Assembly: GCF_014635705.1 (NCBI RefSeq)
Contig: NZ_BMDI01000001.1
Span: forward strand, 1,008,008 to 1,072,007
Source: Oxalicibacterium faecigallinarum
Lineage (GTDB): Bacteria; Pseudomonadota; Gammaproteobacteria; Burkholderiales; Burkholderiaceae_D
Reading direction: 5' to 3'
DNA: 64,000 nucleotides
This document shows positions 8,658-18,441 of this stretch, in pieces. Both the position numbers and the translations under genes were made by a program. Numbering within the stretch: position 1 is the stretch's first letter; the number at the start of each line of letters is the position of its first letter. The notes under the pieces were generated by a model that saw nothing but the letters and a program-made list of their open reading frames with translations, was not told the DNA's origin and ran no database searches.

Positions 8658-11513
8658 ATGAAGCGCATGCTTTTTAATGCGACACAGCAGGAAGAACTGC
8701 GTGTTGCCATTGTCGATGGGCAAAAACTCATCGACATCGACATCGAAACCGCCGGACGCGAACAACGCAAGTCCAATATCTACAAGGGTGTCATCACCCG
8801 TATCGAACCTTCGCTCGAAGCCTGCTTCGTCAGCTACGGTGAAGATCGCCACGGCTTCCTCCCATTCAAGGAAGTCGCCCGCACTTACTTCAAGGAAGGC
8901 ATCGACGTCCGCAACGCATCGATTAAAGATGCCTTGCGTGAAGGCCAGGAACTCATGGTGCAGGTCGAAAAGGAAGAACGCGGTAACAAGGGCGCAGCCC
9001 TGACCTCGTTCATCTCGCTGGCCGGCCGCTATCTGGTCCTGATGCCAAACAATCCACGCGGTGGCGGTGTATCGCGCCGCGTCGAAGGCGAAGATCGTCA
9101 GGAACTGCGCGAAACGATGGACAAGCTCGATTTGCCGCAAGGCATGTCGGTAATTGCCCGTACTGCTGGTATCGGCCGTAACGTCGACGAATTGCAATGG
9201 GATCTGAATTACCTGATGCAACTCTGGCGTGCGATCGAAGGCGCAGGCAAGTCGGCACCGGGCGCCTTCCTGATTTATCAGGAATCGTCGCTGGTCATCC
9301 GTGCGATCCGTGATTATTTCCAGCCAGACATCGGCGAAATCCTGATCGACACCGACGACATCTACGAACAGGCGCAGCAGTTCATGAGCCACGTGATGCC
9401 GGACATGGTGCATCGCGTGAAGCGTTACCGCGACGACGTGCCGCTGTTCTCGCGCTTCCAGATCGAACATCAGATCGAAACCGCGTATGCGCGTACCGTA
9501 CCGCTGCCATCGGGCGGCGCTATTGTTATCGACCACACCGAAGCACTGGTATCGGTAGACGTCAACTCGGCACGTGCAACCCGCGGTAGCGATATCGAAA
9601 CCACCGCTTTCCACACCAACTGCGAAGCCGCTGATGAAGTCGCGCGTCAGTTGCGTCTGCGCGATCTGGGTGGCCTGATCGTCATCGACTTCATTGACAT
9701 GGAAAATGCCAAGAATCAGCGCGAAGTCGAATCGCGTCTGAAAGAGGCATTGCACCATGATCGCGCCCGTGTACAGATGGGCAAGATTTCACGCTTTGGT
9801 CTGATGGAACTGTCCCGTCAGCGTCTGCGTCCATCGCTGTCCGAAGGCAGCCACGTGACCTGCCCGCGTTGCAACGGCACCGGCCACATCCGTGATACCG
9901 AATCTTCCGCACTGCAAGTCCTGCGTATCATTCAGGAAGAAGCCATGAAGGAAAACTCGGCTTCGATCCACGTGCAAACGCCAGTCGATGTTGCGGCTTT
10001 CCTCCTGAACGAAAAACGTGGCGAGATCCTGAAACTGGAAACACGTCATCGCGTTTCCGTCATCTTGATTCCGAACAAGCATCTGGAAACGCCGCATTAC
10101 AAGCTCGAACGCATCAAGCACGACGATCCGCGTCTGGAAGATGCGAAAGCCAGCTACATGATGAGCGAACAGGTCGACACCGACATCAGCTACGGCAAGC
10201 GCAACAAGGACGAAGTTGCCAAACCGCGTCAGGAAGCTGTCGTTAAAGGCATTACACCCGATCAACCTGCACCGATCTTTGAACGTAAGCCGGAAGAAGT
10301 GGCTGCACCCGTTGCAAAACCACAAGGTTTCTTCCAGAAACTGATCGCATTCTTCAGTGGCGCGCCTGCTGTGCCGGTAGCACCGGCACCTGCCGCGGCC
10401 GAAGAGAAGAATGCACGAGCCACACGTGAGCGTGGCGAACGCAGTGGCAACAATCGCAACCAGCGCGGACGCAATCGTGGCCGTGGTGGCCGTGATCGTG
10501 AGGAGCGTGAAGAAGGCGCGACCAAAGCTGCGCCGGCAGCACCAGCCGCTGAAGCCCAGACACAACAGCGCCCACCACGGCCGCCGCGTGAACCGCGCGA
10601 GGCACGTGAACCGCGCGAAGGTGGCGAAGGCCGCCGTGAACGCACGCCACGTCCACCACGTGAAGAACGCAACAAGGATGCAACCAAGGAGCAAGGCGAA
10701 CAAGTGATCGCCGCCGTAGCACCGACATCCGCACCAGTTGCGCCGGTTTCAGAAGCGACTGAAGCCGTGATTCTGGATGTGAATGGTCAACCGATCGAAG
10801 CAGCAACTGCTGAGGATCAGCCACGTCGTCGTCGTCGTCGTGGCGGCCGCAACCGTAATCGCCGTGATCGTGACAATACCGAAACCGCAACGGAAAACGA
10901 AACTGGCGAATCTGGTGACACAGAGATCGCGACCGACAACACAGCGGCAATTGCTGCCGTTGCTGTCGCTGCTGTCACCGTTGCCGAAGCAGCTGTTCAA
11001 CCTGCCAAAGCTGAAGAACCAACGGAGGCAGTCGAAGCGCCGGTCAGCGTGCTGGATAGTCTGATTGCTGCACCGGTAGCACCACAGGAAGTTGCGCCAG
11101 TACAGGAAGAAGTCGTAGCTTCTGCAGAAACCGTCACTGATGTAGCCGTGGAAGCAGCACCTGTCGCAGCAGAACCTGTCGCCGCCGCAGAGCCCGTCGT
11201 GGCACCTGTCAGCGATATCGTTGTTGAAGCGGTTGCGCCAGCAATTGTGCCAACCCCTGCGCCCGTCATCGAAGAAGCGCCAACAGCAGCAGCACGTCCC
11301 GTCGTCAATGGTCATGCCAATGGCAGCGCTGTTGACCTGGATGCTGTATTGCGTGCAGCTGGTCTGGAACTGGCTTCAACCGATCCGGAAAAGTTGCGTT
11401 TGGCGCAGCAAGAAGCGGCGAAAATTGTCGTGCCGGCACGCGTACCACGTGAACGTAAACCATTGCCGCCGCTGTCGACCGAACCGTTGATTCAAGTCGA
11501 AACACAACGCTAA
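8658..11513 (+). CDS. rne: ribonuclease E
   Basis: Essential endoribonuclease for mRNA decay and rRNA/tRNA processing, and scaffold of the RNA degradosome at the inner membrane. The ATG at 8658 gives the canonical MKRMLFNATQ start, with GGAG seven bases before it. The protein is 951 residues. The S1 domain spans about residues 35-120, the catalytic DNase-I-like part includes VSVDVNSARATRG and IVIDFIDM, and the zinc link is TCPRCNGTGH. The C-terminal half is disordered: Arg/Pro-rich blocks (REPREAREPRE; RRRRRRGGRNRNRRD) followed by Ala/Val/Pro/Glu repeats. This low-complexity half yields long meaningless reading frames on the other strand. Confidence 0.97.
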   Translation: MKRMLFNATQQEELRVAIVDGQKLIDIDIETAGREQRKSNIYKGVITRIEPSLEACFVSYGEDRHGFLPFKEVARTYFKEGIDVRNASIKDALREGQELMVQVEKEERGNKGAALTSFISLAGRYLVLMPNNPRGGGVSRRVEGEDRQELRETMDKLDLPQGMSVIARTAGIGRNVDELQWDLNYLMQLWRAIEGAGKSAPGAFLIYQESSLVIRAIRDYFQPDIGEILIDTDDIYEQAQQFMSHVMPDMVHRVKRYRDDVPLFSRFQIEHQIETAYARTVPLPSGGAIVIDHTEALVSVDVNSARATRGSDIETTAFHTNCEAADEVARQLRLRDLGGLIVIDFIDMENAKNQREVESRLKEALHHDRARVQMGKISRFGLMELSRQRLRPSLSEGSHVTCPRCNGTGHIRDTESSALQVLRIIQEEAMKENSASIHVQTPVDVAAFLLNEKRGEILKLETRHRVSVILIPNKHLETPHYKLERIKHDDPRLEDAKASYMMSEQVDTDISYGKRNKDEVAKPRQEAVVKGITPDQPAPIFERKPEEVAAPVAKPQGFFQKLIAFFSGAPAVPVAPAPAAAEEKNARATRERGERSGNNRNQRGRNRGRGGRDREEREEGATKAAPAAPAAEAQTQQRPPRPPREPREAREPREGGEGRRERTPRPPREERNKDATKEQGEQVIAAVAPTSAPVAPVSEATEAVILDVNGQPIEAATAEDQPRRRRRRGGRNRNRRDRDNTETATENETGESGDTEIATDNTAAIAAVAVAAVTVAEAAVQPAKAEEPTEAVEAPVSVLDSLIAAPVAPQEVAPVQEEVVASAETVTDVAVEAAPVAAEPVAAAEPVVAPVSDIVVEAVAPAIVPTPAPVIEEAPTAAARPVVNGHANGSAVDLDAVLRAAGLELASTDPEKLRLAQQEAAKIVVPARVPRERKPLPPLSTEPLIQVETQR

Positions 11514-11540
11514 TCCGAAGACGTCAATCACCTGCCATAC

Positions 11541-11572
11541 AAAAAGGGGAGCCAAATGGCTCCCCTTTTTTT
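11541..11572 (+). terminator. rho-independent terminator of rne
   Basis: GGGGAGCC-AAAT-GGCTCCCC stem flanked by A and T tracts, 27 bp after the rne stop. Because of the A tract it can also stop transcription of the convergent lumazine synthase gene. Confidence 0.9.
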
Positions 11573-11589
11573 GTGCCCCGACTCCCGAA

Positions 11590-12087
11590 TTATGCGGCGA
11601 TACGATTTTGCAAAAGCAGATCAATCTGCTGAAGGCGTTGAATCGTATCAGCGCAAGCATGCGCCGCTTCTTTTCCTTTGGTCAGGAAGTGCTGATGGAA
11701 ATACTGTTGATGCTCTTCGCCATGGAAATGATGTGGCGTCAGCACTGCGGACAATACCGGCACTTCGGTTTCCAGTTGTACCTGCATCAAACCGCTGATG
11801 ACCGCTTGCGCGACGAATTCGTGGCGATAGATTCCACCGTCGACAACCAGACCGCTGGCCACAACTGCAGCGTAACGACCGCTCTTGGCCAGCACCTTTG
11901 CATGCAAAGGAATCTCGAAGGCGCCAGCGACTTCAAAGAAGTCGATCGCGTCTTCGGCATAACCGCGGTTTTTCATTTCTTCAACGAAAGCGAGACGGCA
12001 CTGATCGACGATGTCCTTGTGCCAGGTGGATTGCACGAAGGCGACGCGACGTGCGGATTTCGATTTGATATCGATAGCTTGCTGCAT
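11590..12087 (-). CDS. ribH: 6,7-dimethyl-8-ribityllumazine synthase (RibH2-like)
   Basis: Joins the ribityl-aminopyrimidine and dihydroxybutanone phosphate in riboflavin synthesis. The start at 12087 (MQQAIDIKSKSARR) has AGGAG seven bases upstream, giving 165 residues. A 13-residue longer form from 12126 is less likely. Family motifs seen are FVQSTWHKDIVDQ, VAGAFEIPLHAKVLAK, SGLVVDGGIYRHEFVA and the active-site-like TPHHFHGEEH. It is more divergent than a housekeeping RibH and resembles the decameric RibH2 group. An FMN riboswitch precedes it, which fits riboflavin control. No other rib genes adjoin it. Confidence 0.9.
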   Translation of the reverse strand: MQQAIDIKSKSARRVAFVQSTWHKDIVDQCRLAFVEEMKNRGYAEDAIDFFEVAGAFEIPLHAKVLAKSGRYAAVVASGLVVDGGIYRHEFVAQAVISGLMQVQLETEVPVLSAVLTPHHFHGEEHQQYFHQHFLTKGKEAAHACADTIQRLQQIDLLLQNRIAA

Positions 12088-12191
12088 GTTCAGGCTCCTG
12101 TTTGCCGATTCAAGTAACAGGGGCATTTTTTGAAGTCAAAGCGGGAAAACGGATGCATCACGCCAACGCGCACGCAACGAAAGTCCTCCCG

Positions 12192-12356
12192 TTCTCTATC
12201 ATCCGGACTATACCGTCGGCCCCGGAATCACACCGAGTCTGCTGACCCTGCCGGTGATTCCGCAGAACAGCGGAAGGACATCCGGTCAGGCGCTCGCGGG
12301 CTAGCTGAACATCCAGCATTACCGCCGGTGGGGAATCGCACCCCGCCCCGAGAACG
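12192..12356 (-). promoter_or_regulatory. FMN riboswitch (RFN element)
   Basis: Read on the minus strand, the conserved RFN core is present in order: GGGGCGGGGTGCGATTCCCC, ACCGGCGGTAAT, AGCCCGCGAGCG, TGACCGGATG, the GGAATCACCGGC block, GGTCAGCAGACTCGGTG, and the closing CCGACGGTATAGTCCGGATG with GAGAAC. It lies about 105-270 bp upstream of the lumazine synthase start and is expected to lower expression when FMN is abundant. No clear terminator was seen after it, so control may act on translation (inference). Confidence 0.95.
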
Positions 12357-12445
12357 CTCCGATCAAGATGAGATTTGTCGTTTCTCAATCGGAAGCGAGA
12401 CTGTAGCACGCCGGAAAAATTGCTGCAGGGCGTGCCCTGATTTTT

Positions 12446-13912
12446 TCATTCGTTGTCGTCAGTCAGATCACCAAGCAGATCGGCACCCAGCAATTGCTGC
12501 GCGGTTTCGGTCGGCAATGCTTCAACCGATTTGAGCTTGCGTGACATCTGGCGCGTACGCGTTTCTGCCTGCTCGATATTGCGTGCTGCGCGTTCCAGTG
12601 TCGCCTTGGTCGTCGCCAGCACTTCGCCAAATTTACCAAATTCGGTCTTGACCGCCCCCAATACCTGCCACACTTCAGACGAGCGCTTTTCCAGAGCCAA
12701 AGTACGGAAACCCATCTGCAAGCTGTTCAGCAAAGCCGACAAGGTCGAAGGACCTGCGATGCTGACACGACACGTGCGTTGCAACTCGTCGGCCAGACCG
12801 GGGCGCCGCATGACTTCGGCATACAAGCCTTCGGTTGGCAGAAACAGAATGGCGAAATCAGTCGTCAGAGGTGGCGAGAGATATTTTTCGGCGATCTTGC
12901 GTGCTTCGCCGCGAATGGCCACTTCCAGCTCACGACCTGCAGCGGCCACGCCATCCGCATCGGCACGTTCGGCGGCGTCGGCCAGGCGCTCGTACTGTTC
13001 TTTCGGAAACTTGGCATCGATCGGCATCCAGACCGGTTCGTTACTATCGTCCTTGCCCGGCAATTTGACGGCAAATTCGACACGCGCGCCGCTACGCGGA
13101 ATCGTTTCCACGTTCTTGGCGTACTGGTCCGGCGTCAGCAATTGTTCCAGCAGCATCTCCAGTTGTACTTCACCCCAGGTACCACGGGTCTTGACGTTGG
13201 TGAGTACCCGTTTGAGATCACCGACGCCAATCGCCAGTTGCTGCATCTCGCCCAACCCCTGATGCACTTTTTCCAGTCGATCCGAAACCAGTTTGAAGGA
13301 TTCGCCCAGACGCTGTTCGAGCGTGGCGTGCAGTTTCTCATCGACCGTCTTGCGCATTTCTTCGAGACGCGCACCATTGTCGGTCTGCAGATCACGAATC
13401 TTGTTTTCCAGCGTGGCGCGCACTTCCGCCATGCGTTGCGCATTCGATTCGGTCAGTGCCGTCAACGTCTGATTCAGTGTTTCGCCGAAACGCTGCAATG
13501 CAATTGCCTGTTCTTCCCTGCCGGCTTGTGCCTGCAAGGTAATCGACTGACGCATTGCTTCCAGTTGCTGCGCGTTGGCTTCGTTCAGTTTGGCTAGTTG
13601 CTGGGCAAATCCATCGATCTGGTTATTCTGCACCGTCGCCACACTGGTCAACTGGGCAGCCAGCGCCTGTTGAAACTGTGTGAAGTTCGTGCCAAGCTCT
13701 TGTCGCGTTGCCTGCGCGGTCGACTGCACCTGCTCGCGTAAAACGCGCTCGCTGCGTTCGGCATGTTGTTGCTGGCTATTTTGCAGAGCGTTCTGCAATT
13801 CCATCAGCTTGGCGGTGCCCTCCCCTGACTTGCCGCGCAACAGCACGACGATTTGCAGGGCGACACCGATGCCCATGATCGCCAACAGGATGAAAAATTG
13901 AGATTCAGTCAT
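12446..13912 (-). CDS. rmuC: DNA recombination protein RmuC homologue
   Basis: The RmuC family limits certain genome rearrangements and has a nuclease-like fold. The biochemistry is poorly known. The 488-residue protein has one N-terminal membrane helix (about residues 6-24), a long Gln-rich coiled coil to about residue 220, then the conserved core with RGTWGEVQLEMLLEQLL, PIDAKFPKEQYERL and FLPTEGLYAEV. Length and layout are as in the family. Confidence 0.94.
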   Translation of the reverse strand: MTESQFFILLAIMGIGVALQIVVLLRGKSGEGTAKLMELQNALQNSQQQHAERSERVLREQVQSTAQATRQELGTNFTQFQQALAAQLTSVATVQNNQIDGFAQQLAKLNEANAQQLEAMRQSITLQAQAGREEQAIALQRFGETLNQTLTALTESNAQRMAEVRATLENKIRDLQTDNGARLEEMRKTVDEKLHATLEQRLGESFKLVSDRLEKVHQGLGEMQQLAIGVGDLKRVLTNVKTRGTWGEVQLEMLLEQLLTPDQYAKNVETIPRSGARVEFAVKLPGKDDSNEPVWMPIDAKFPKEQYERLADAAERADADGVAAAGRELEVAIRGEARKIAEKYLSPPLTTDFAILFLPTEGLYAEVMRRPGLADELQRTCRVSIAGPSTLSALLNSLQMGFRTLALEKRSSEVWQVLGAVKTEFGKFGEVLATTKATLERAARNIEQAETRTRQMSRKLKSVEALPTETAQQLLGADLLGDLTDDNE

Positions 13913-13972
13913 GAGAGGGAAAGATAAAAATCAACACATGCCATCAGGATGGATGTCGTACCAACACGCGGG

Positions 13973-14386
13973 TCAGCCGTGTGTATTGCGCATCCAGTCG
14001 GCGGTTTCCGCAAAGGCTTTCCGCAATGGTTCCTGCAACGATGGCACGATGCCCTCTTCCGCCAGCGCCATATCCATGCATTGCAACCACTGATCGCGTT
14101 CACTGATGCCAATCGCAAACGGCAAATGACGCGCACGCAAACGTGGATGACCAAAACGTTCGACAAACAGGTTAGGGCCACCGGTCCAGCCGGACAGAAA
14201 CCAAAACAGCTTATCGCGTGAACCGTCGAGTGACGGAGGGTGCATGGCACGGATACCGGCAAACGCCGGCTCCAGATCCATCAGATCATAAAAACGGTCA
14301 ACCAGCGCGCGTACGCCGGTCTCGCCATCCAGCAAATCGTAAAGCGTGCGCTGGACTGCTTGTTCGGTAGATTGTTCAGTACTCAT
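13973..14386 (-). CDS. group II truncated haemoglobin
   Basis: A 137-residue 2/2 globin (TrHbO type) that binds haem and oxygen. The family signatures are LVDRFYDLMDLEP, FLSGWTGGPNLF and the proximal-His segment GHPRLRARHLPF with RDQWLQCM after it. The conserved Trp of group II is present in that last motif. It lies 60 bp downstream of rmuC's start on the same strand. Confidence 0.92.
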   Translation of the reverse strand: MSTEQSTEQAVQRTLYDLLDGETGVRALVDRFYDLMDLEPAFAGIRAMHPPSLDGSRDKLFWFLSGWTGGPNLFVERFGHPRLRARHLPFAIGISERDQWLQCMDMALAEEGIVPSLQEPLRKAFAETADWMRNTHG

Positions 14387-14449
14387 AGCTCGCTATGATA
14401 CCGCATCACGTCGCGATGAAGCCGGCAAACAGCGTATGCAAACGCATCG

Positions 14450-16951
14450 TCAGGCTTCGCGCAATGTCTGCAACGGCGGTTGTTTCAAGACATGCCGCAA
14501 ACCGACCCAGCCACCGATGAATGCACACGCCGCACCTGCCGAAATGCCGGCGATCCACACCACCGGACTGAAGACCCACGCAAAGTCGAAGACAAAACGC
14601 GCCAGACTCCAGCCAACTGCCGTCGCGCCTGCGGCTGCCAGCAGGCCCGCAAGGCCGCCAACCAGTACAAACTCGATCCATTGTGATCGCGATAGCTGCG
14701 TGCGCGTTGCGCCCAGTGCCCGCAACAGACCTGCTTCGCGCTTGCGCTCATCCTGCGAACTGACCAGAGCGGCGTACAGCACTAACATCCCTGATGCCAG
14801 GGTGAACAGGAACAGGAATTCCACGGCTGTCACCACCTGATCAACCACATCCTGAATCTGCTTGACCACGCTACCAATATCAACCACCGTCAAATTGGGA
14901 AAGTCACGCGTCAACTGATTATCCAATGCCATCTGCGTTGGCGACAGATTGAACGCCGTGATCCATGTCTGCGGCATATCCTGCATTGCCGACGGATTAA
15001 TGATCACAAAGAAATTGACGCGCATTGATCCCCACTCAAGATCACGCAAACTGGTGATCGTGACATCCACTTTTTCTCCGGCTATATCAAACTGCAGCTT
15101 GTCGCCCAGCTTGAGGTTCAGGGTTTTCGCCAGTCCCGATTCGACCGATGCTTCCGGCTTGCTGTTGTCATACCAATGCCCGCTCTTGATCGCATTCCCC
15201 TCCGGGATCGTCATCATGGTCGACAGATTAAATTCACGATCGACCAGGCGCTTGGCGCGATCTTCGATGAAGGACTCGCCATTGACCGTCGTGTCATTGA
15301 TCGCAAGCAAACGGCCGCGAATCATCGGGAACAGCTCCGCCTTCTGCACACCAGCTTGCTGCAGCCGGGCTTCGATCTGTGCTTTCTGTTCCGGCTGGAT
15401 ATTGATGACGAAACGATTAGGCGCATCCGGCGGCGTGGCCTGACGCCAAGCGTCTACCAGATCACCACGAATCACGGTGAGCAGCAGCAAGGCCATTAAA
15501 CCCAGCGCAAGCGCCACGATCTGAACTACAGTTGCGCCAGGACGTCGCTGCAATGAGGTAAGTGCAAAACGCCAGTTAGGATGCTTGGTTGCCGCGCGCA
15601 ACGACTGCAAAAATTTCAGTGCGCCCCAACTGATCGCGGCAAAAGCTCCCAATCCTCCAAGAAAACCAGCCGCCGTCATCAACCCAAGACGCACATTACC
15701 CGCTTGCCATAACAGCAGTCCGACGAATGCCAGCAAACCCAGTGCATAGGTCGTGACGGTCATCGCCTGGGGCAATGCCTGCTCCTGCCGGATCACGCGG
15801 TTATGCGGCACATTGCGTAATTGCAGGATCGGCGGAATGGCAAACCCGACCAGCAGGATCAGTCCCGTCATCACAGCCTGCAGCGCCGGGATGATCGATG
15901 CCGAAGGTAACTCACTGCTGACCAGGCGCCCGAGCCATTCAATCAAAACAAAATGCGCACCAAAACCCACCAGTGCACCCAGCACACTGCCAGCCAATCC
16001 GACCAGCAAAAACTCAAGCAGAAATAAACCCGTCACCTGATTTTGCGTCATCCCCAAACAACGCAACATCGCGCAAGCATTCACATGACGCAACATGAAG
16101 CGGCGTGCTGCCATGGCTACCGCCACCGCCGCCAGCATGGCCGACAGCAAGCCGACGAGAGAAAGAAATTGCTCTGCACGCTGCAGGGTCGCACGCATCT
16201 CGGGACGACCGGATTCCAGTGACTCCAGCCTTACGCCACGCAACTTTTGTAGATCGATCTGCTCTTCAACAAATTTGCTGAAATCCGTCACTGCCGCAGA
16301 AGGTCCGGCAATCAGCAATCGATAACTCACACGCGAACCGAACTGGATCAGATTGGTTGCCGCCAGATCGCTTTTTGACAGCATCACGCGCGGTGCGAAA
16401 TTCATGAAGCCCGCACCGCGGTCCGGTTCAAGCGTAATGATTTTTTCAATACGGAATGTCTTGTCACCCAGCCTTAGGGCATCACCAAGGCGGGCATTCA
16501 ATGCCGTCAGTAAGGCCGCATCCACCCAGACTGTGCCGGCGGCGGGAATCTGCGCGGCCACACGTCCCTCCCCTCCCGGCGCATCGGCAATCCTGATCGC
16601 ACCACGTAAAGGATAGAGAGCGCTAACGGCTTTGATGGATGCGAGCTTGGATGCACTGTCATCACCCTCACCAACTGTTGCCATGCTGGGAAAGACCGTC
16701 GTATCAGCAAGTTGCAAACCTCGCTTTTCCGCCTCTGCACGAAAGCTTTCTGCAACAGGCTCATCGGTACGGATCACCAGATCCGCTGCCAGCAGTTGAT
16801 TGGCATCGCGCTCAAGCTGGCTACGCATGCGATCAACAAAGAAACCAACTGAAGACAAGGCGGCGACCGCCACGATCAATGCCACCAGCAGAAAACGCAA
16901 CTCGCCAGCACGCCAGTCGCGCCTTGTCATACGTAAAGATTGCAATAGCAT
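14450..16951 (-). CDS. ABC transporter permease, FtsX/MacB type (YbbP-like)
   Basis: An 833-residue inner-membrane permease with the YbbP architecture. There is an N-terminal membrane helix (about residues 20-40), a large periplasmic part, and three helices around 270-380 that include the FtsX motif. More helices lie near 395-490. A second periplasmic part is followed by three helices at the C terminus with REAGLLRALGATRTQL. In E. coli the matching ATPase YbbA is encoded next to it. Here no ATPase gene is adjacent on either side. The substrate is unknown. Confidence 0.88.
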   Translation of the reverse strand: MLLQSLRMTRRDWRAGELRFLLVALIVAVAALSSVGFFVDRMRSQLERDANQLLAADLVIRTDEPVAESFRAEAEKRGLQLADTTVFPSMATVGEGDDSASKLASIKAVSALYPLRGAIRIADAPGGEGRVAAQIPAAGTVWVDAALLTALNARLGDALRLGDKTFRIEKIITLEPDRGAGFMNFAPRVMLSKSDLAATNLIQFGSRVSYRLLIAGPSAAVTDFSKFVEEQIDLQKLRGVRLESLESGRPEMRATLQRAEQFLSLVGLLSAMLAAVAVAMAARRFMLRHVNACAMLRCLGMTQNQVTGLFLLEFLLVGLAGSVLGALVGFGAHFVLIEWLGRLVSSELPSASIIPALQAVMTGLILLVGFAIPPILQLRNVPHNRVIRQEQALPQAMTVTTYALGLLAFVGLLLWQAGNVRLGLMTAAGFLGGLGAFAAISWGALKFLQSLRAATKHPNWRFALTSLQRRPGATVVQIVALALGLMALLLLTVIRGDLVDAWRQATPPDAPNRFVINIQPEQKAQIEARLQQAGVQKAELFPMIRGRLLAINDTTVNGESFIEDRAKRLVDREFNLSTMMTIPEGNAIKSGHWYDNSKPEASVESGLAKTLNLKLGDKLQFDIAGEKVDVTITSLRDLEWGSMRVNFFVIINPSAMQDMPQTWITAFNLSPTQMALDNQLTRDFPNLTVVDIGSVVKQIQDVVDQVVTAVEFLFLFTLASGMLVLYAALVSSQDERKREAGLLRALGATRTQLSRSQWIEFVLVGGLAGLLAAAGATAVGWSLARFVFDFAWVFSPVVWIAGISAGAACAFIGGWVGLRHVLKQPPLQTLREA

Positions 16952-17265
16952 TCGTGTCCGTTTCTAATAACTGGTCACAGGCGACCAAATACCTGGGGGT
17001 GTCTTGCCGTACCAATCAGTACAACAACAAGATGCTAGCCTAGCGCAAAAGCAGCATGGCCGCCGAAAAGGACGGACATACGCTGCCGCCCTGCCCAAAA
17101 TCCACCTTGCCTGTGCAAGCGCGGAATTTTTGTGCCGACCTGCAGTCAAGAGATAGCGAGGCAGGGAATTTATCCAATCACGCCCATGCTTGTCGGCAGC
17201 AGACATCTGTAAAACAGTCAAAAACATTTGTCACCTGTGCTCGCCACCAATGAGGAGAGAACATC
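16952..17265. other. intergenic region, no gene seen
   Basis: About 314 bp between the divergent permease gene and the small conserved gene at 17266. It should contain both promoters. A GAGGAGAGAACATC ribosome site is next to the right-hand gene. No repeat or RNA was recognised. Confidence 0.6.
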
Positions 17266-17559
17266 ATGGAGATCGGTGTCAATCAATTCGGCATTCCACA
17301 GTATCCGCACGACGATGCAAGGCGACTGTTTGTTCTGGCATGTGCCATCGATCTGCTGGAGCGTCCTACCCCTACCGCTCTGGATGATCTGACCGGCATC
17401 GACAAAACGCTGATTGATGCCGGCGTTGAAAAACTGTGCGAACAGTACGGCATGGTGATTCACAAATTTGGCGATATCTACCGCATCGAATCCTGGGGCA
17501 GCGTCCTTAATAAGGAAAGCGTGCAAAAAGTCATGAAGCCCGACGCGCAAGATGAGTGA
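17266..17559 (+). CDS. small conserved hypothetical protein
   Basis: A 97-residue protein with an excellent ribosome site (GAGGAG) and codon use like the host. The sequence (MEIGVNQFGIPQYPHDDARR at the start) is largely helical, with a middle part (DDLTGIDKTLIDAGVEKLCEQYG) that could form a winged-helix. I do not recognise a named family, and a DNA-binding role is only a suggestion. Confidence 0.65.
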   Translation: MEIGVNQFGIPQYPHDDARRLFVLACAIDLLERPTPTALDDLTGIDKTLIDAGVEKLCEQYGMVIHKFGDIYRIESWGSVLNKESVQKVMKPDAQDE

Positions 17560-17777
17560 GCATCGAAAGCATAGGGCACTCCGGCCCATACTCCCGATGC
17601 AGCGTGTTTTGCCTCTGAAAATTTGCCTCGCTCGCAAGCAGCGAACGTACAAAATGATCGGAAAAGATCGATCAGACGTTTCAGAATCACGCGCATCTAT
17701 GCGCGAATGGATTAAATTTCAATCGAAGAATGGATTGAACTTTGATCGCCTCTATGCGCGTATGTATAGTCGGCCGC

Positions 17778-18188
17778 ATGAATATAGGAAATCGCCTCGA
17801 TCAGGCAATGAAAGCTGCACGAATCAAGTCTCAAAGCGAGCTTTCGCGCTTGTCCGGCGTTCCGCAAGCAACAATTAGTCGCATTCTCAAAGATATTGGC
17901 GTCAAAGGACCGGAAACCGAAACGATCAAGAAGCTTGCGAAGGCTTGCAAGGTATCCTTCATCTGGCTGAACGAAGGCGAAGGTCCTCAGTATTTGTCCC
18001 ACACTGAAGCGCAGATTCCGCCCGCAGTAGACGCGCGCATCGCGGATGCACTTAAGATCATGCAAAACCTGCCCGACTACAAACTCGATCAGATCATCAA
18101 AATCATTGATGTGATTGCCGATCCGTTCTCTGTACAGCAGGCCGACGCAGATACCAAGCCTTCCGGGACCAACCGAAGAGCCAAATAA
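17778..18188 (+). CDS. XRE/Cro-type helix-turn-helix regulator
   Basis: A 136-residue transcription factor starting MNIGNRLDQAMKAARIKSQS. The HTH spans about residues 15-60 (QSELSRLSGVPQATISRILK, then PETETIKKLAKACKVSFIWL). The ATG at 17778 is preferred to an upstream in-frame ATG because the HTH fold begins there. The C-terminal part (about 75-136) is a short helical tail without a peptidase motif. The layout resembles small phage-type repressors. The target is unknown. Confidence 0.82.
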   Translation: MNIGNRLDQAMKAARIKSQSELSRLSGVPQATISRILKDIGVKGPETETIKKLAKACKVSFIWLNEGEGPQYLSHTEAQIPPAVDARIADALKIMQNLPDYKLDQIIKIIDVIADPFSVQQADADTKPSGTNRRAK

Positions 18189-18441
18189 GGTTATCAATCG
18201 CTGGTGTGACGGCACCTCCACGAATTGCTGAAAAAGTGTTTCATGCTTGCGTTGACGATTGATATCGTTGCCGCATACGATCGTTCATGGCGGATTCGGA
18301 ATTTTCAACATTAACAATTGATAACTATTCACGAATTGACAAAGCCACTCATTCGCGCATAATCTGTACTGCAAATTTCCTTGATGCAATTTATTTATTG
18401 TATGCCCGCCACTTACGTCGTCCTGGGGCATAAGACTAAAG

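Noticed and set aside
8637-11315. Several long open frames on the minus strand opposite rne (for example 9789-10703 and 8637-9758).
   Set aside because: They lie fully inside rne, have no ribosome sites and show repetitive compositions (Cys/Arg/Phe-rich) produced by the Ala/Pro/Arg repeats of RNase E.
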